Notes under the pieces: generated by a model
Database searches by the model: none
Seen by the model: only the letters and a program-made list of their open reading frames with translations
What the model was told of the DNA's origin: nothing
Shown here: piece by piece, positions 12,844-21,551 of the stretch
Position numbering within the stretch: position 1 is the stretch's first letter
Layout of the letters: each line of letters starts with the position of its first letter
Translations under genes and position numbers: made by a program
NCBI RefSeq assembly: GCF_003402415.2
Contig: NZ_AP036014.1
Span: forward strand, 1-64,000
Reading direction: 5' to 3'
Length of the DNA stretch: 64,000 bases
DNA from: Cupidesulfovibrio sp000226255
GTDB taxonomy: Bacteria > Desulfobacterota > Desulfovibrionia > Desulfovibrionales > Desulfovibrionaceae

Positions 12844-13452
12844 TCAATACGCCGTAAAGGTGTCCTTGGGCCGGAAGCAGATCGGACACTTCTCGAAGTC
12901 CTCGCCCTTGTGGATGTACCCGCAGATGGGGCACAGGTGGAACTTGTCGTCGTCCGGCGCGTCCAGGTCGTTGTAGGCCGCCAGGTAGCGTTCGGCGTGG
13001 ACGGATTCGGCCAGCTTCGCCCGCGTGAACACGTGGACGGCCTTGGCGTTGCCTTCTTCCTGGGCCTTCTTGATGAAGGCCGGGTACATGTCGCACGTCT
13101 CGTAAATTTCGCCGTTGGCCCCGGAAATGAGGTTGAGATCGCACGCCTTGGCGGCGGGGGCGGCCACCGTGGGCTTCACGTAGCCGGGGTCCATTTCGGC
13201 CACCAGGGCGTACTCTAGGCCGATGTGGATCAGCTCCGCAGCCGCCGTGGCCTCGAACAGGCGGGCGATCTGCGTGTAGCCCTGCTCCCTCGCGGCCTTG
13301 GCAAAGGCCGTGTACTTGGCGTGCGCGCCGGTTTCACCGGCAATGGCGGCCTTGAGGTTGTCGAGGGTGCTCCCCACGGCGGTCTTGCTGTCCGCCACCA
13401 GGTTGAAGTTGGTTGCATTCTTGACGGTGGGTATCTGCGCGCGGACTTTCAT
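12844..13452 (-). CDS. ngr: Nigerythrin (rubrerythrin family)
   Basis: Cytoplasmic non-haem iron protein that reduces hydrogen peroxide in anaerobes, taking electrons through rubredoxin-type carriers. The 202-residue product has an N-terminal four-helix diiron domain with two ExxH-type iron ligand sets (IAGETGAHAKY near residue 38 and LAESVHAERY near 143). A C-terminal rubredoxin-like Fe(SCys)4 domain follows, with CPICGYIHKGEDFEKCPICF. Length and sequence agree with my memory of D. vulgaris nigerythrin rather than the shorter rubrerythrin. The ATG at 13452 has AAGGAG 9 bases upstream; a longer frame to 13602 has none. An inverted repeat at 13538-13557 may be an operator. Confidence 0.93.
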   Translation of the reverse strand: MKVRAQIPTVKNATNFNLVADSKTAVGSTLDNLKAAIAGETGAHAKYTAFAKAAREQGYTQIARLFEATAAAELIHIGLEYALVAEMDPGYVKPTVAAPAAKACDLNLISGANGEIYETCDMYPAFIKKAQEEGNAKAVHVFTRAKLAESVHAERYLAAYNDLDAPDDDKFHLCPICGYIHKGEDFEKCPICFRPKDTFTAY

Positions 13453-13537
13453 GGATGCATGCTCCTTCCTGTTTGGATGGCGGGTGGCGGCGGCGTTCGG
13501 GAAGATGCGGAAAACCGGCGTCCCCTGGGGCTTGATG

Positions 13538-13557
13538 CAATGCCAGTTATCGCATTG
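13538..13557. promoter_or_regulatory. Inverted repeat upstream of nigerythrin
   Basis: CAATGC-N8-GCATTG, about 86 bp upstream of the ngr start codon. It could be the site of a peroxide-responsive or other regulator. The regulator is not identifiable from the sequence. Confidence 0.4.
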
Positions 13558-13666
13558 TCTGCCCCCGATTGCCGCACGCGTCAAGGTCAGCGCCACGGCC
13601 AAAGGCGCATGGGCGGGCGTCGCCCGGTCATGTTGCGCGACGGGTCGCCCCTTGCGGCATGCGGGC

Positions 13667-15340
13667 CTATGCCAGGGTCTTTTTCAGCGCGCGCACGGCC
13701 ATTTTGGCGAAGGAATAGTCGTAATATTCCAGGGCAAGCGATGCGGAAAGGGCGATTTGCGCATCCGAAGCCGTGCCCGCAAGCGTGGCCTGCCGGATGA
13801 ACGGCAGCGCTTCCGGGCCGATTCCGGCCTTTGCGGTGCACCGGATGATGGCGTCCAGCGCTTCACCGGTCGGTTGCGCGGCAAAGGCGAGCAGGGCGTA
13901 GTCCAGCGCGTAGTCCGGAAAGCGCTCGGGCTCCTGCCGGAAGAAGCCCAGGTGGTAGTTCCTGCCCGTGTCGCGCAGGATTTCGCAGGCCAGCATGCAG
14001 CAGTTGTAGAGGGGTTCCCTGCCGTCCTTGAGGCCGTTCAGGTACGGCAGGTACCGCTTCCTGATGCGCCCGGCGCGCAGCAGGGTGGTTGTCAGCCGCC
14101 CCAGGCAGGCCAGCCGTCTTTCGTCTTCGGCAAAGAGCAGCAGCAGCTTCAGCAGGGCCGTCAGGCCCAGCGCTACCTCGTGCTCTACCCCTGCTGTGGC
14201 AACCCGCTCCAGCAGGGCCACGCCCGCCTCGATCCTGCCCTGGCGCAGGCGGATGCTGCCAAGCAGGTCCGCCGCGCGCACAGTGTCCCCGTCGGCCCCG
14301 ATGGAACTGCCTGACCTGCTTCCGTTGCCCCTGTCCGCCCTGTCTGGCCTGTCCGGCCTGTCCGGCCTGTCCGCATCGCCCGCGACCTGCTCCAGAAAGG
14401 CCACGGATTCGTCGAAATGCCCGCCAAAGCGCAGGGCGTGGTGATACTTGGCTTCCGCCTCGTCCAGCCGTCTCGCGCGCAGCATGCCGCCTGCCCGTGC
14501 TGCTGCGGCCCTTTTCGCGCCCGATTCGGCCATGTCCCGCAGCACGTCGCGCGCCCTGTGCGCGCTGGTGTGGCTGCGCGCGCATTCCTCCTGCCCGCGC
14601 GCCGCGATGCGCGCCGCGTCCTTGCGCCCCTCTTGCACGGAACGGATCACCGACACCACGTCGCCGGGCGAGTAGCCCAGGTAGTGCCGCCCCTCGCGAA
14701 AGTGTCGCGCCACGCCGTATCCGCGCCTCTCGGTGAGCAGCAGCGCGCCGGAGGCCAGCGCGTGGAAGAAGCGCAGGTTCAGGCCCGAAAAGAAGTTCTC
14801 GTTCAGCACCATGTGCGAGGCGGCGAACACGTCGAGCATCGCGGCCGTGGAAACGTCCTGCACCACGTTGACGGGAAAATGCTCGCGCAGGTGGCGCAGC
14901 AGGTTGCTGCGCTTGGTGCGGTGCGGCGTCACCCGGCCCACGAAGGAAATCAGGTGCCGTTTTTCGGCCGGGGCGCGGAAGTCGCCCGCACTGGCGCACA
15001 GGGGCAGCCACCGGGCGTCCACCCCGCCCGCGCGGAACCTGGGCACCGAGGACAGCTGGTCCACGTAGACGTGGTCGAACAGCCGCGCCAGGGGGATGAG
15101 CCAGAATTCGTTGATCGGGGCGTCGATGCAGTAGGCGGCCAGCCGGTGGCGGCTTGCGGAAATGTCGCGGGGCAGGGCGGTTTCTCCGAAGAGCTCGATG
15201 AACACCAGGTCCGGGGCGACGCCCTGTTCCTCGATCTGTTCGTCCAGCGTCCGTGCCGGGTCTGGGCGGAAGGGCACCACGTCGCAGCCGATGCTGGCGA
15301 AGCCTTCACGCAGGAATGAGCCGGAATGGAGTATGCGCAT
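13667..15340 (-). CDS. CgeB-like glycosyltransferase with C-terminal helical repeats
   Basis: A 557-residue protein, probably a GT-B glycosyltransferase of the CgeB / DUF3880 kind often found with flagellin or surface-glycan modification. It begins MRILHSGSFLREGF. The N-terminal half has FIELFGE, the glycine-rich SFVGRVTPHRTKRSNLL, and LNLRFFHALASGALLLTERRGYG, which corresponds to the nucleotide-sugar-binding region. From about residue 270 the sequence is helical and TPR-like. Between them is an in-frame five-copy 9-bp repeat (14331-14375) encoding Asp-Arg-Pro triplets. The start has only a weak Shine-Dalgarno sequence. It is not in an operon. Its substrate is unknown. Confidence 0.7.
   Translation of the reverse strand: MRILHSGSFLREGFASIGCDVVPFRPDPARTLDEQIEEQGVAPDLVFIELFGETALPRDISASRHRLAAYCIDAPINEFWLIPLARLFDHVYVDQLSSVPRFRAGGVDARWLPLCASAGDFRAPAEKRHLISFVGRVTPHRTKRSNLLRHLREHFPVNVVQDVSTAAMLDVFAASHMVLNENFFSGLNLRFFHALASGALLLTERRGYGVARHFREGRHYLGYSPGDVVSVIRSVQEGRKDAARIAARGQEECARSHTSAHRARDVLRDMAESGAKRAAAARAGGMLRARRLDEAEAKYHHALRFGGHFDESVAFLEQVAGDADRPDRPDRPDRADRGNGSRSGSSIGADGDTVRAADLLGSIRLRQGRIEAGVALLERVATAGVEHEVALGLTALLKLLLLFAEDERRLACLGRLTTTLLRAGRIRKRYLPYLNGLKDGREPLYNCCMLACEILRDTGRNYHLGFFRQEPERFPDYALDYALLAFAAQPTGEALDAIIRCTAKAGIGPEALPFIRQATLAGTASDAQIALSASLALEYYDYSFAKMAVRALKKTLA
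14331..14375. repeat. Five-copy 9-bp tandem repeat in a coding region
   Basis: Five consecutive units of the form CTGTCCGGC (one or two changes in some) encode a run of Asp-Arg-Pro-like triplets on the minus strand. The frame is preserved because the unit is nine bases. Confidence 0.8.
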
Positions 15341-15860
15341 GGCGGTCCGTGTTCGTGAAGGGCTGCGGGGAAGGGGGCGGAGCTTGCGGGCCGCGCCTGA
15401 TCGCAGCCCACGACCGCAGGTCTATCCAAGCCTTGCCGGGCGCGCAACACCGGGTGGTTCTGCACATCGCCCTGGCGTTTCGTCTCCCCATCGTGCCATT
15501 TCCGCAAGGCGTGGTGCCTTTCCGAGTTGGCGGTTTTGCAGGCAGGGTAATTGGCCGCATCCTGTGAATTCAGCGTGTTGTCAATCAAAACCGCATGGTC
15601 TCGATCTTGCGCATGTGGCGGGCACTCATGCCGCGCGCCGCGCACGGTCCGCTGCGGGGTGTGCGCCGCGTTTTTCGGTTGTCCACTCCGCTCGTCTCGC
15701 TCGCTTCATTCTTCGGGCAGCCGTTTGTCCGCCAGCCATTCCTTCGGCATGGTTCCCAAGGGGGTACTATCTACCCTCGTGGACAGTTCTTGCCTTTTCC
15801 CCACCAGCGGGCATCATGGCCCCTTCCGCAACCCGCAACCGCCCGCCGGGCAGGAGCGCC
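15341..15860. other. Intergenic region between divergent genes, nothing firm
   Basis: About 520 bp. A weak minus-strand TTGACA-N17-GATGCG is present near 15570-15592, too far from the CgeB-like gene to be assigned confidently. No supported gene or hairpin. Confidence 0.5.
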
Positions 15861-16592
15861 ATGAACATCATCGCCATCAACGGCAGCCCGCGCAAGAAAT
15901 GGAACACCGCCACCCTGCTGCAAAACGCCCTGGAGGGCGCGGCGGAACGCGCCGCACAGGCGGGCCGCACCCCCAGCACCGAACTGGTGCACCTGTACGA
16001 GCACGACTACAAGGGCTGCATCAGCTGCTTCGCCTGCAAGAAGATCGGCGGCAAGAGCTACGGCCATTGCGCGGTGAAGGACGGGCTGACGCCCATCCTG
16101 GAGCGGGTGGCGGCCGCCGACGTGCTGCTGCTGGGCTCGCCCATCTACTTTTACACCGAAACCGGTGAGATGCGCTCGTTCCTCGAACGGCTGCTGTTCC
16201 CGTACCTGTCCTACACGCCGGGCTATCAGCCGCTGTTTCCGCGTCCGTTGCCCACGGGGCTGGTGTACACCATGAACATCCCCGAGGATAAGATGGCCGA
16301 CTACCAGCAGGACCGCGCGGTGAAGGCCACCTGGGCCGTCACCCGCAAGATCTTCGGCAGTTGCGAACTGTTCCTGTGCACGGACACCTTCCAGTTCGAC
16401 GACTATTCCAAGTACGTCTCCACCAGTTGGGACCCGGTGGCCAAGGCCAGACGGCGCGAAGAGGTCTTTCCGCAGGACTGTGCCCGCGCGCGCGAACTGG
16501 GCGCGCGGCTTGTCGAGCAGGCCGAACAAGCCCTGGCCGCGCCTGAAAGCGTCGCTGCCGCCGGGATGGACACGGCCGGCGGGCGGTCGTAG
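15861..16592 (+). CDS. NADPH-dependent FMN reductase / iron-sulfur flavoprotein-like
   Basis: Flavodoxin-fold oxidoreductase of 243 residues. The N-terminal strand and phosphate-binding loop MNIIAINGSPRKKWNT are diagnostic for the FMN_red family. A cysteine-rich insert, GCISCFACKKIGGKSYGHC (about residues 53-71), resembles the compact cysteine motif of archaeal iron-sulfur flavoproteins, but with ten residues before the last cysteine. A cluster is therefore possible, not certain. GSPIYFYTETGEMRSFLERL follows as the usual FMN-contacting segment. ATG 15861 has AGGAG 5 bases upstream; the frame upstream is open but lacks a signal. It probably transfers electrons to a small electron acceptor; the partner is unknown. 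Confidence 0.82.
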   Translation: MNIIAINGSPRKKWNTATLLQNALEGAAERAAQAGRTPSTELVHLYEHDYKGCISCFACKKIGGKSYGHCAVKDGLTPILERVAAADVLLLGSPIYFYTETGEMRSFLERLLFPYLSYTPGYQPLFPRPLPTGLVYTMNIPEDKMADYQQDRAVKATWAVTRKIFGSCELFLCTDTFQFDDYSKYVSTSWDPVAKARRREEVFPQDCARARELGARLVEQAEQALAAPESVAAAGMDTAGGRS

Positions 16593-16722
16593 GTAGTAGC
16601 CTCCATCCCGCTTCGTTCCGTCCCGCCGCGCCCCGCCTTGCGGGTGCGCCACGTGACGCCGCCCGTTTCCGCATCGCGCGGGGCGGGCGGCGCGGGCCAC
16701 GTTCTTTCCGCGAGGTAGCGCA

Positions 16723-18123
16723 ATGCAGTTCACGCCGGTACGGCTGGGAGCCGCCGGTTCGCCGGTCATGGTGCTGGCCACCGTGTGCATCGCCCAGTTC
16801 ATGGTGCCGTTCATGCTCACCGCCGTGGGCGTGGCCCTGCCCTCGCTGGGGCGCGACCTGGGCGCGTCCGCCGTGCAGTTGGGCCTGGTGGAGCAGCTCT
16901 ACGCCCTGGCCCTGGCCATGAGCATGCTGGCCTGCGGCCGCCTTGGCGACATCGTGGGGCAGCGCAGGGTGCTGCTGCCCGGCCTTGCCGTGTTCACCGG
17001 CCTTACCCTGCTGGTGGGGCTTGCCCCTTCCGTGGAACTGGTCATGGCCCTGCGCTTCGGCCAGGGCATCGGGGCGGCCATGATGCTGTCCGGCAGCCTG
17101 GCGCTGGTGGCGGTGGCCTACCCGCCGGAGCTGCGGGGCCGGGTCATCGGCATCGTTTCCGCGTTCACCTATGCCGGGCTGTCCATCGGCCCGGTGCTGG
17201 GCGGCTACACCACGGACCACTTTGGCTGGCGCAGCGTGTTCCTGATGGTGGTGCCCCCCGGCCTTGCGGCCACGGCCATGTGCCTGTGGCGCATGCGCCC
17301 GCAGCCCGGCGCGGACAGGGGCGCGCACATGGACTGGCCGGGCAGCCTCGTCTACGCGGTGTCGGTGTGCATGGTCATGACCGGGGCCGCCCGCGCCATG
17401 AGCCTGCCGCTGGGGCCCGCGCTGGTGCTGGGCGGCCTGGCGGGCCTTGCGCTGTTCCTGCGGGTGGAGGCGCGCAGCAAAAGCCCCTTGCTGGACGTGA
17501 ACCTGCTGCTGCGCAACCGGTTCTTCTCGCTGAGCTGCCTCGCCGCCTTCGGCAACTATGCCGCCGTGTTCGGGGTCACCTTTCTGTTCAGCCTGTTCTT
17601 GCAGTACGCCAAGGGCCTGCCCCCGCGCGAGGCCGGGCTGATCCTGCTCATCCAGCCGGTGATGCAGGTGCTTACCGCGCCGCTGTCGGGCCGTCTGTCC
17701 GACCGGGCCGACCCCGGCCGCGTGGCCACGGCGGGCATGCTGTGCAGCGCCGCAGGGCTGCTGCTGGCCGTGGTCACCATCGCGCCGGGCATGCCCGTGT
17801 GGCTGCTGGCGGCGGAACTGGTGTGCATCGGCATCGGATTCGGCATCTTCGTCACCGCCAACTCCGTGGCCATCATGAGCAGCGTGGACAAGGCCCACTT
17901 CGGCGTGGCCTCTGGCATGGTGGGGGCCATGCGCACCTTGGGCATGGCGTGCAGCATGACCGCCGTCTCGCTCATCTTCGCCCTGCACTTGGGCGAAGCC
18001 GCCATCACCCCCGCCGTGCTGCCCGAATTCCTGTCCGCCACCCGCACCGGCCTTGCCGTGGCCGCCGTGTTCTCGTGCCTGGGCGTGCTGGTTTCCGTGG
18101 GGCGCGGGCGCAAGCGGGATTGA
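16723..18123 (+). CDS. MFS multidrug/solute exporter, DHA2 type
   Basis: Inner-membrane proton-coupled exporter of 466 residues with about 14 hydrophobic segments. Motif A-like GRLGDIVGQRR lies in the loop after the second helix (about residues 73-83), and motif C-like GLSIGPVLGGY at about 157-167. This layout matches the EmrB/QacA (DHA2) group. The substrate cannot be inferred. The start is ATG 16723, with GAGG about 8 bases upstream. It stands alone, downstream of the FMN reductase by 130 bp. Its 3' side is the interrupted A element at 18140, which may have damaged its terminator. Confidence 0.85.
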   Translation: MQFTPVRLGAAGSPVMVLATVCIAQFMVPFMLTAVGVALPSLGRDLGASAVQLGLVEQLYALALAMSMLACGRLGDIVGQRRVLLPGLAVFTGLTLLVGLAPSVELVMALRFGQGIGAAMMLSGSLALVAVAYPPELRGRVIGIVSAFTYAGLSIGPVLGGYTTDHFGWRSVFLMVVPPGLAATAMCLWRMRPQPGADRGAHMDWPGSLVYAVSVCMVMTGAARAMSLPLGPALVLGGLAGLALFLRVEARSKSPLLDVNLLLRNRFFSLSCLAAFGNYAAVFGVTFLFSLFLQYAKGLPPREAGLILLIQPVMQVLTAPLSGRLSDRADPGRVATAGMLCSAAGLLLAVVTIAPGMPVWLLAAELVCIGIGFGIFVTANSVAIMSSVDKAHFGVASGMVGAMRTLGMACSMTAVSLIFALHLGEAAITPAVLPEFLSATRTGLAVAAVFSCLGVLVSVGRGRKRD

Positions 18124-18140
18124 GAACAGACAAGACGAAC

Positions 18141-18262
18141 CGGGGAGGGGACCCTTTGCGGCAGCCGTAAGGTTCGCAAGCTCACCCAACGGCTGGGGCA
18201 ATGCTCGAAGACTCGCATAACGGCTAAAGCTCCCCCCAAAACGTTTATTTGTGTTTTCTGCG
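18141..18262 (+). repeat. Family A element interrupted by two family C units
   Basis: 18141-18159 repeats the left arm of A1 (CCGGGGAGGGGACCCTTTG). It then changes to two C units with ends CCGTAA...AACGG (about 18166-18193 and 18200-18225), and resumes with CTCCCCCCAAAACGTTT, the A tail. The right arm of the hairpin is missing. Confidence 0.65.
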
Positions 18263-18311
18263 CATTACAAAAACACAAAATACGGGGTTCCAAGGAGCGG
18301 CAGCCGCTCTG

Positions 18312-18354
18312 CGATCGCCATCCGTAAGGTTCGCAAGCTCGCCCAACGGCTGCC
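18312..18354 (+). repeat. Family C palindromic unit
   Basis: GATCGCCATCCGTAAGG, TTCGCAAGCTCGCC and CAACGGCTGCCG in succession, matching copies near 33414-33446 and 44452-44499. Confidence 0.65.
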
Positions 18355-18402
18355 GTGCTTGGCCGCCGGAGGCGTATAAAAACAGGCTTTGTCAACAACA
18401 TG

Positions 18403-18436
18403 AAGGCGTCGCGGCCAACTGGTCGCGACGCCTTGC
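18403..18436. terminator. Hairpin downstream of glnA
   Basis: AAGGCGTCGCG and CGCGACGCCTT form a strong stem about 30 bases beyond the glnA stop. TTTT follows on the plus strand only. It may serve the convergent pair. Confidence 0.5.
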
Positions 18437-18464
18437 GTTTTCGGGGCGTATCCGGTGCCTGCGC

Positions 18465-19808
18465 CTACAGCACGGGCAGGTAGCGCTGCAGTTCGAACTC
18501 CGAGATGTGGGTGCGGTAGTCGTCCCACTCAATGAGCTTGTTGCCCACCAGGTTGGCATGGGTGTGTTCGCCCAGCACGTCCTGCATCAGGGCGCTGCCC
18601 TTCAGCTCCATGGCCGCCTCGTACAGCGAGCCGGGCAGGGATCCGATGCCGTGCTTGGTCAGGTCTTCCTCGCCCATGTGGAAGATGTTGGCTTCCACGG
18701 CCTTGGGCAGCTCGTAGCCCTTTTCGATGCCTTCAAGCCCGGCGGCCAGCATCACCGAGAAGGCCAGATACGGGTTGCAGGCCGGGTCGGGGCTGCGCAG
18801 TTCGATGCGGGTGGCCGCTTCCTTGCCGGGCTTGTACATGGGCACGCGGATGAGGGCCGAGCGGTTGCGTTGCGCCCAGGCCAGGTACACCGGGGCTTCG
18901 TAGCCGGGCACCAGGCGCTTGTACGAGTTGATCCACTGGTTGGTGACGCAGCAGAACTCGCGCGCGTGCTTCAGCAGACCCGCGATGTAGGCGCGGCATT
19001 CGGCCGAAAGGTGGTGCGGGTCGTTGGCGTCGAAGAAGGCGTTGCGGCCGTTGCGGAACAGCGACTGGTGCACGTGCATGCCGCTGCCGTTCTGGCCGAA
19101 GATGGGCTTGGGCATGAAGGTGGCGTACACCCCGTGCTTGCGGGCCATCTCCTTGACCACGACCTTGTAGGTCATGACCACGTCGGCCATCTTCATGGCC
19201 TCGTTGTAGCGCAGGTCGATCTCGTGCTGCGAGGGGGCCACCTCGTGGTGCGAGTATTCCACGGGAATGCCCATGCGCTGCAAGGCGAAGATGATGTCGC
19301 GGCGCACGTCGTTGCCAAGGTCCAGCGGCGGCGCGTCGAAGTAGCCGCCCGCGTCGATGGGCTGCGGGCACTGCGAGCTGGCGAACAGGAAGAACTCCAG
19401 TTCCGGCCCCACGTAGTAGGTGTAGCCCTTTTGCGCGGCCTTTTCGGTCAGCTTGCGCAGGATGTAGCGGGGGTCGCCCTCGTAGGGGGTGCCGTCGGGG
19501 TTGCGCACGTCGCAGAACATGCGCGCCACCGGGCGCTCCATGGGCCGCCAGGCGCAGATCTGGAAAGTGGTGGCGTCGGGAAAGGCCACCATGTCGCTTT
19601 CCTCGATGCGGGTGAACCCGAGGATGGACGAGCCGTCGAAGCCCATGCCTTCCTCGAAGGCGGCTTCCAGCTCGCTGGGGGTCACCTGAAAGCTCTTCAG
19701 GTTGCCCAGGATGTCCACGAACCAGAACTGGATGAAGCTGACGTTGTATTCCTTGACCGCCCTGATGACATCATCGCCGTTCTTGCAATTGAAAACGGGA
19801 AAATCCAT
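18465..19808 (-). CDS. glnA: Glutamine synthetase, type I-alpha
   Basis: ATP-dependent synthesis of glutamine from glutamate and ammonium; it acts as a cytoplasmic dodecamer. The 447-residue product begins MDFPVFNCKNGDDVIRAVKE. It has the GS signature MGFDGSSILGF, the metal and glutamate segment YYVGPELEFFLF, the ATP-binding KPIFGQNGSGMHVHQSL and the C-terminal FELQRYLPVL. Length and the lack of the adenylylation-tyrosine context put it in the I-alpha group, usually regulated by feedback rather than adenylylation. The frame runs on to 19982, but the ATG at 19808 has GGAGG 6 bases before it. A possible promoter lies at 19955-19982. Confidence 0.94.
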   Translation of the reverse strand: MDFPVFNCKNGDDVIRAVKEYNVSFIQFWFVDILGNLKSFQVTPSELEAAFEEGMGFDGSSILGFTRIEESDMVAFPDATTFQICAWRPMERPVARMFCDVRNPDGTPYEGDPRYILRKLTEKAAQKGYTYYVGPELEFFLFASSQCPQPIDAGGYFDAPPLDLGNDVRRDIIFALQRMGIPVEYSHHEVAPSQHEIDLRYNEAMKMADVVMTYKVVVKEMARKHGVYATFMPKPIFGQNGSGMHVHQSLFRNGRNAFFDANDPHHLSAECRAYIAGLLKHAREFCCVTNQWINSYKRLVPGYEAPVYLAWAQRNRSALIRVPMYKPGKEAATRIELRSPDPACNPYLAFSVMLAAGLEGIEKGYELPKAVEANIFHMGEEDLTKHGIGSLPGSLYEAAMELKGSALMQDVLGEHTHANLVGNKLIEWDDYRTHISEFELQRYLPVL

Positions 19809-20316
19809 GTGCACCTCCTGCAATTGGTGCTTCGCGCCCGGGTCGCGGCCCGGCCGGCCCCGCAAGGCCGTGGTGTGTCTGTAAGTGCCGCGTCGGGTGG
19901 CGCGTGTGAAGCCGGACGAAGGTCCGGCGGGGGAAACAGGTCGGGGCAATGCTAGGCATAGCAGATACGCAAGGGGGGTCAATGAAAAGCCCGTCGCTTG
20001 ACATCATTGTAAAATGGCAGGGGATGCAGGCAGGACGCGGTGTTGCGGGTGGCTTGCCGGAGGCGGAGGCATCTGCGGCAGACGGTGCAGGGGGGTGCGG
20101 ACCCGCACGGACAGCGGGGGACATGGCGGGCGGGTGCATGCGCTTTCGGGGGACGCATGGCGAAAGGGAGAGGTATCGCTAGGCGTATCACGGCAAAAAG
20201 ATATGTATCGCTATCCAGGGTCGCCCGCCGGGAATCTTTACGTGTACCCCTAATACCCTGCCCGGTGCGGCCGAAAAGACGAACAGCGGGGTGTGCCACG
20301 CCCCCGGGAGCACCGC
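19809..20316. other. Divergent gap upstream of glnA and the 319-residue gene
   Basis: About 500 bp with no supported gene. It contains a weak glnA promoter candidate. Frames here lack initiation signals. Confidence 0.5.
19955..19982 (-). promoter_or_regulatory. Possible sigma-70 promoter of glnA
   Basis: On the minus strand TTGACC (19982-19977), a 16-bp spacer and TATGCC (19960-19955), leaving a leader of about 140 bases. No sigma-54 signature was found here. Confidence 0.35.
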
Positions 20317-21276
20317 ATGAGTCTGAACCTGACCCTTGGCGCGCTGCGCGCGCAGAACGGCCTTTCCCCGTATGGGGAAGGGCTGGGCGCGCTGCTGGGC
20401 ACGGGGGCGGGGGCGAACGCGCGGACTTCGGGTCTGTCGCCGGACAAGACCGCCGACGTATTCGGCGCGGACATCGTGCGCCGGACATCGGTGGCGTCTG
20501 CCGCAACCGATACGACAGGCGCGACGGGCGCGGCGGGCACGACCACGAATGCCGCGGCGGACGCGGCTTCCACCACCCCCACCGACGCCGAGCGCGAGGC
20601 CCTTTCCGGCGCGCTGTCCGGCAGCGTGCAGTGGGTGGCCGACAAGTTCGGCGATGCCGCAGCCACTGCCGTCATGGGCATCGTGTACAAGAGCATCGGC
20701 GATGGCCCTGTCACCGAGGATGCGCTGGGCGAAGGGCTGCTGAACGCGCTGCGCTTCGTGGACCGGCAGTTCGGCACGGCCTCTGGCGATGCGTTCATGG
20801 CCCAGCTCAATGGCGGCGGCCTCAACGACGCGCTCAACGACTACTTCGACAACGGACTTTCCGAGCGGTTCCTGGTGGCGGGCGCGGGCAACCTTGCCGA
20901 CGACGCGGTGCAGGGGGCCGAGGCGGCCAAGGCCACGCTGGTGCAGCAGGCGGCGGAGGGCGATGGCGGCGGCGGGACCGATGCCATGCAGTCGCTGCTG
21001 GACATGCTGCGCGAGATGGGCGTGGAGGACAGCGCGCAAACCGGTGCCGCCCCCAATGCCGCCGCCAGTGGGGCTTCAGGCAGCCAGACCGCAGGGGCTA
21101 ACGCTGCCGACTCCATGTCGGGGCTGCTGTCCGGTGCGCTGTCTTCACTCACCGGATTGTACGATCAGGCCGCAAGCCGCGCGGGCGGCCTTGCCGCCGG
21201 GTACGGCCCCACCGGCGCGGCGGCTCGGGGCCAGGACGCCCTCGCCCCTGGCCTGCTGCTGCAAGCCAGCGTCTAG
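20317..21276 (+). CDS. Unrecognised alanine/glycine-rich protein, 319 residues
   Basis: I do not recognise this family. From ATG 20317 (GGGAG 8 bases upstream) it starts MSLNLTLGALRAQNGLSPYG. It then has a low-complexity Ala/Thr/Gly stretch (about 50-85) and an acidic, probably folded core around 90-200 (VQWVADKFGDAAATAVMGIV, LRFVDRQFGTASGDAFM, LNDYFDNGLSERFL). A second Ala/Ser/Gly-rich tail runs from about 225. There is no signal peptide, no transmembrane helix and a single cysteine-free core. The globular-core-between-linkers layout suggests a surface, secreted or cell-envelope-associated protein, but this is inference. It stands alone. Confidence 0.7.
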   Translation: MSLNLTLGALRAQNGLSPYGEGLGALLGTGAGANARTSGLSPDKTADVFGADIVRRTSVASAATDTTGATGAAGTTTNAAADAASTTPTDAEREALSGALSGSVQWVADKFGDAAATAVMGIVYKSIGDGPVTEDALGEGLLNALRFVDRQFGTASGDAFMAQLNGGGLNDALNDYFDNGLSERFLVAGAGNLADDAVQGAEAAKATLVQQAAEGDGGGGTDAMQSLLDMLREMGVEDSAQTGAAPNAAASGASGSQTAGANAADSMSGLLSGALSSLTGLYDQAASRAGGLAAGYGPTGAAARGQDALAPGLLLQASV

Positions 21277-21551
21277 CCGTTTCCCGCGCCTGCGGGCGAC
21301 TGCATATGTCAGTCGATCGCACATCCCCACCGGGCATTGCCCGGTGTTTCCGTTTCAGAAGCCTTGCCGTGCTAGCCGCCCCACGCCCGCTTGCCTTGGC
21401 CCGGTAGAGGCGTATACCGAACTCCTCGCCCGCTCAATGACGCGGCGCCGGCCGGCACCCCACCCGCTCGCGACCCCCTCGCCCGGCCCTTTCCCACGGC
21501 ATGACCCTCCATGCCCGGCTTCGACATACTCCGCCACCTCCGGGTCATCGC

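Larger units (their letters stand above)
18124..18464. other. Repeat-filled gap between convergent genes
   Basis: No gene. It contains the left arm and tail of a family A hairpin separated by two family C units, a further C unit, a partial B element and a glnA-side hairpin. Confidence 0.7.

Noticed and set aside
19809..20000. Sigma-54 promoter for glnA
   Set aside because: No TGGCAC-N5-TTGC on the minus strand in the leader; only a weak sigma-70-like candidate was found.
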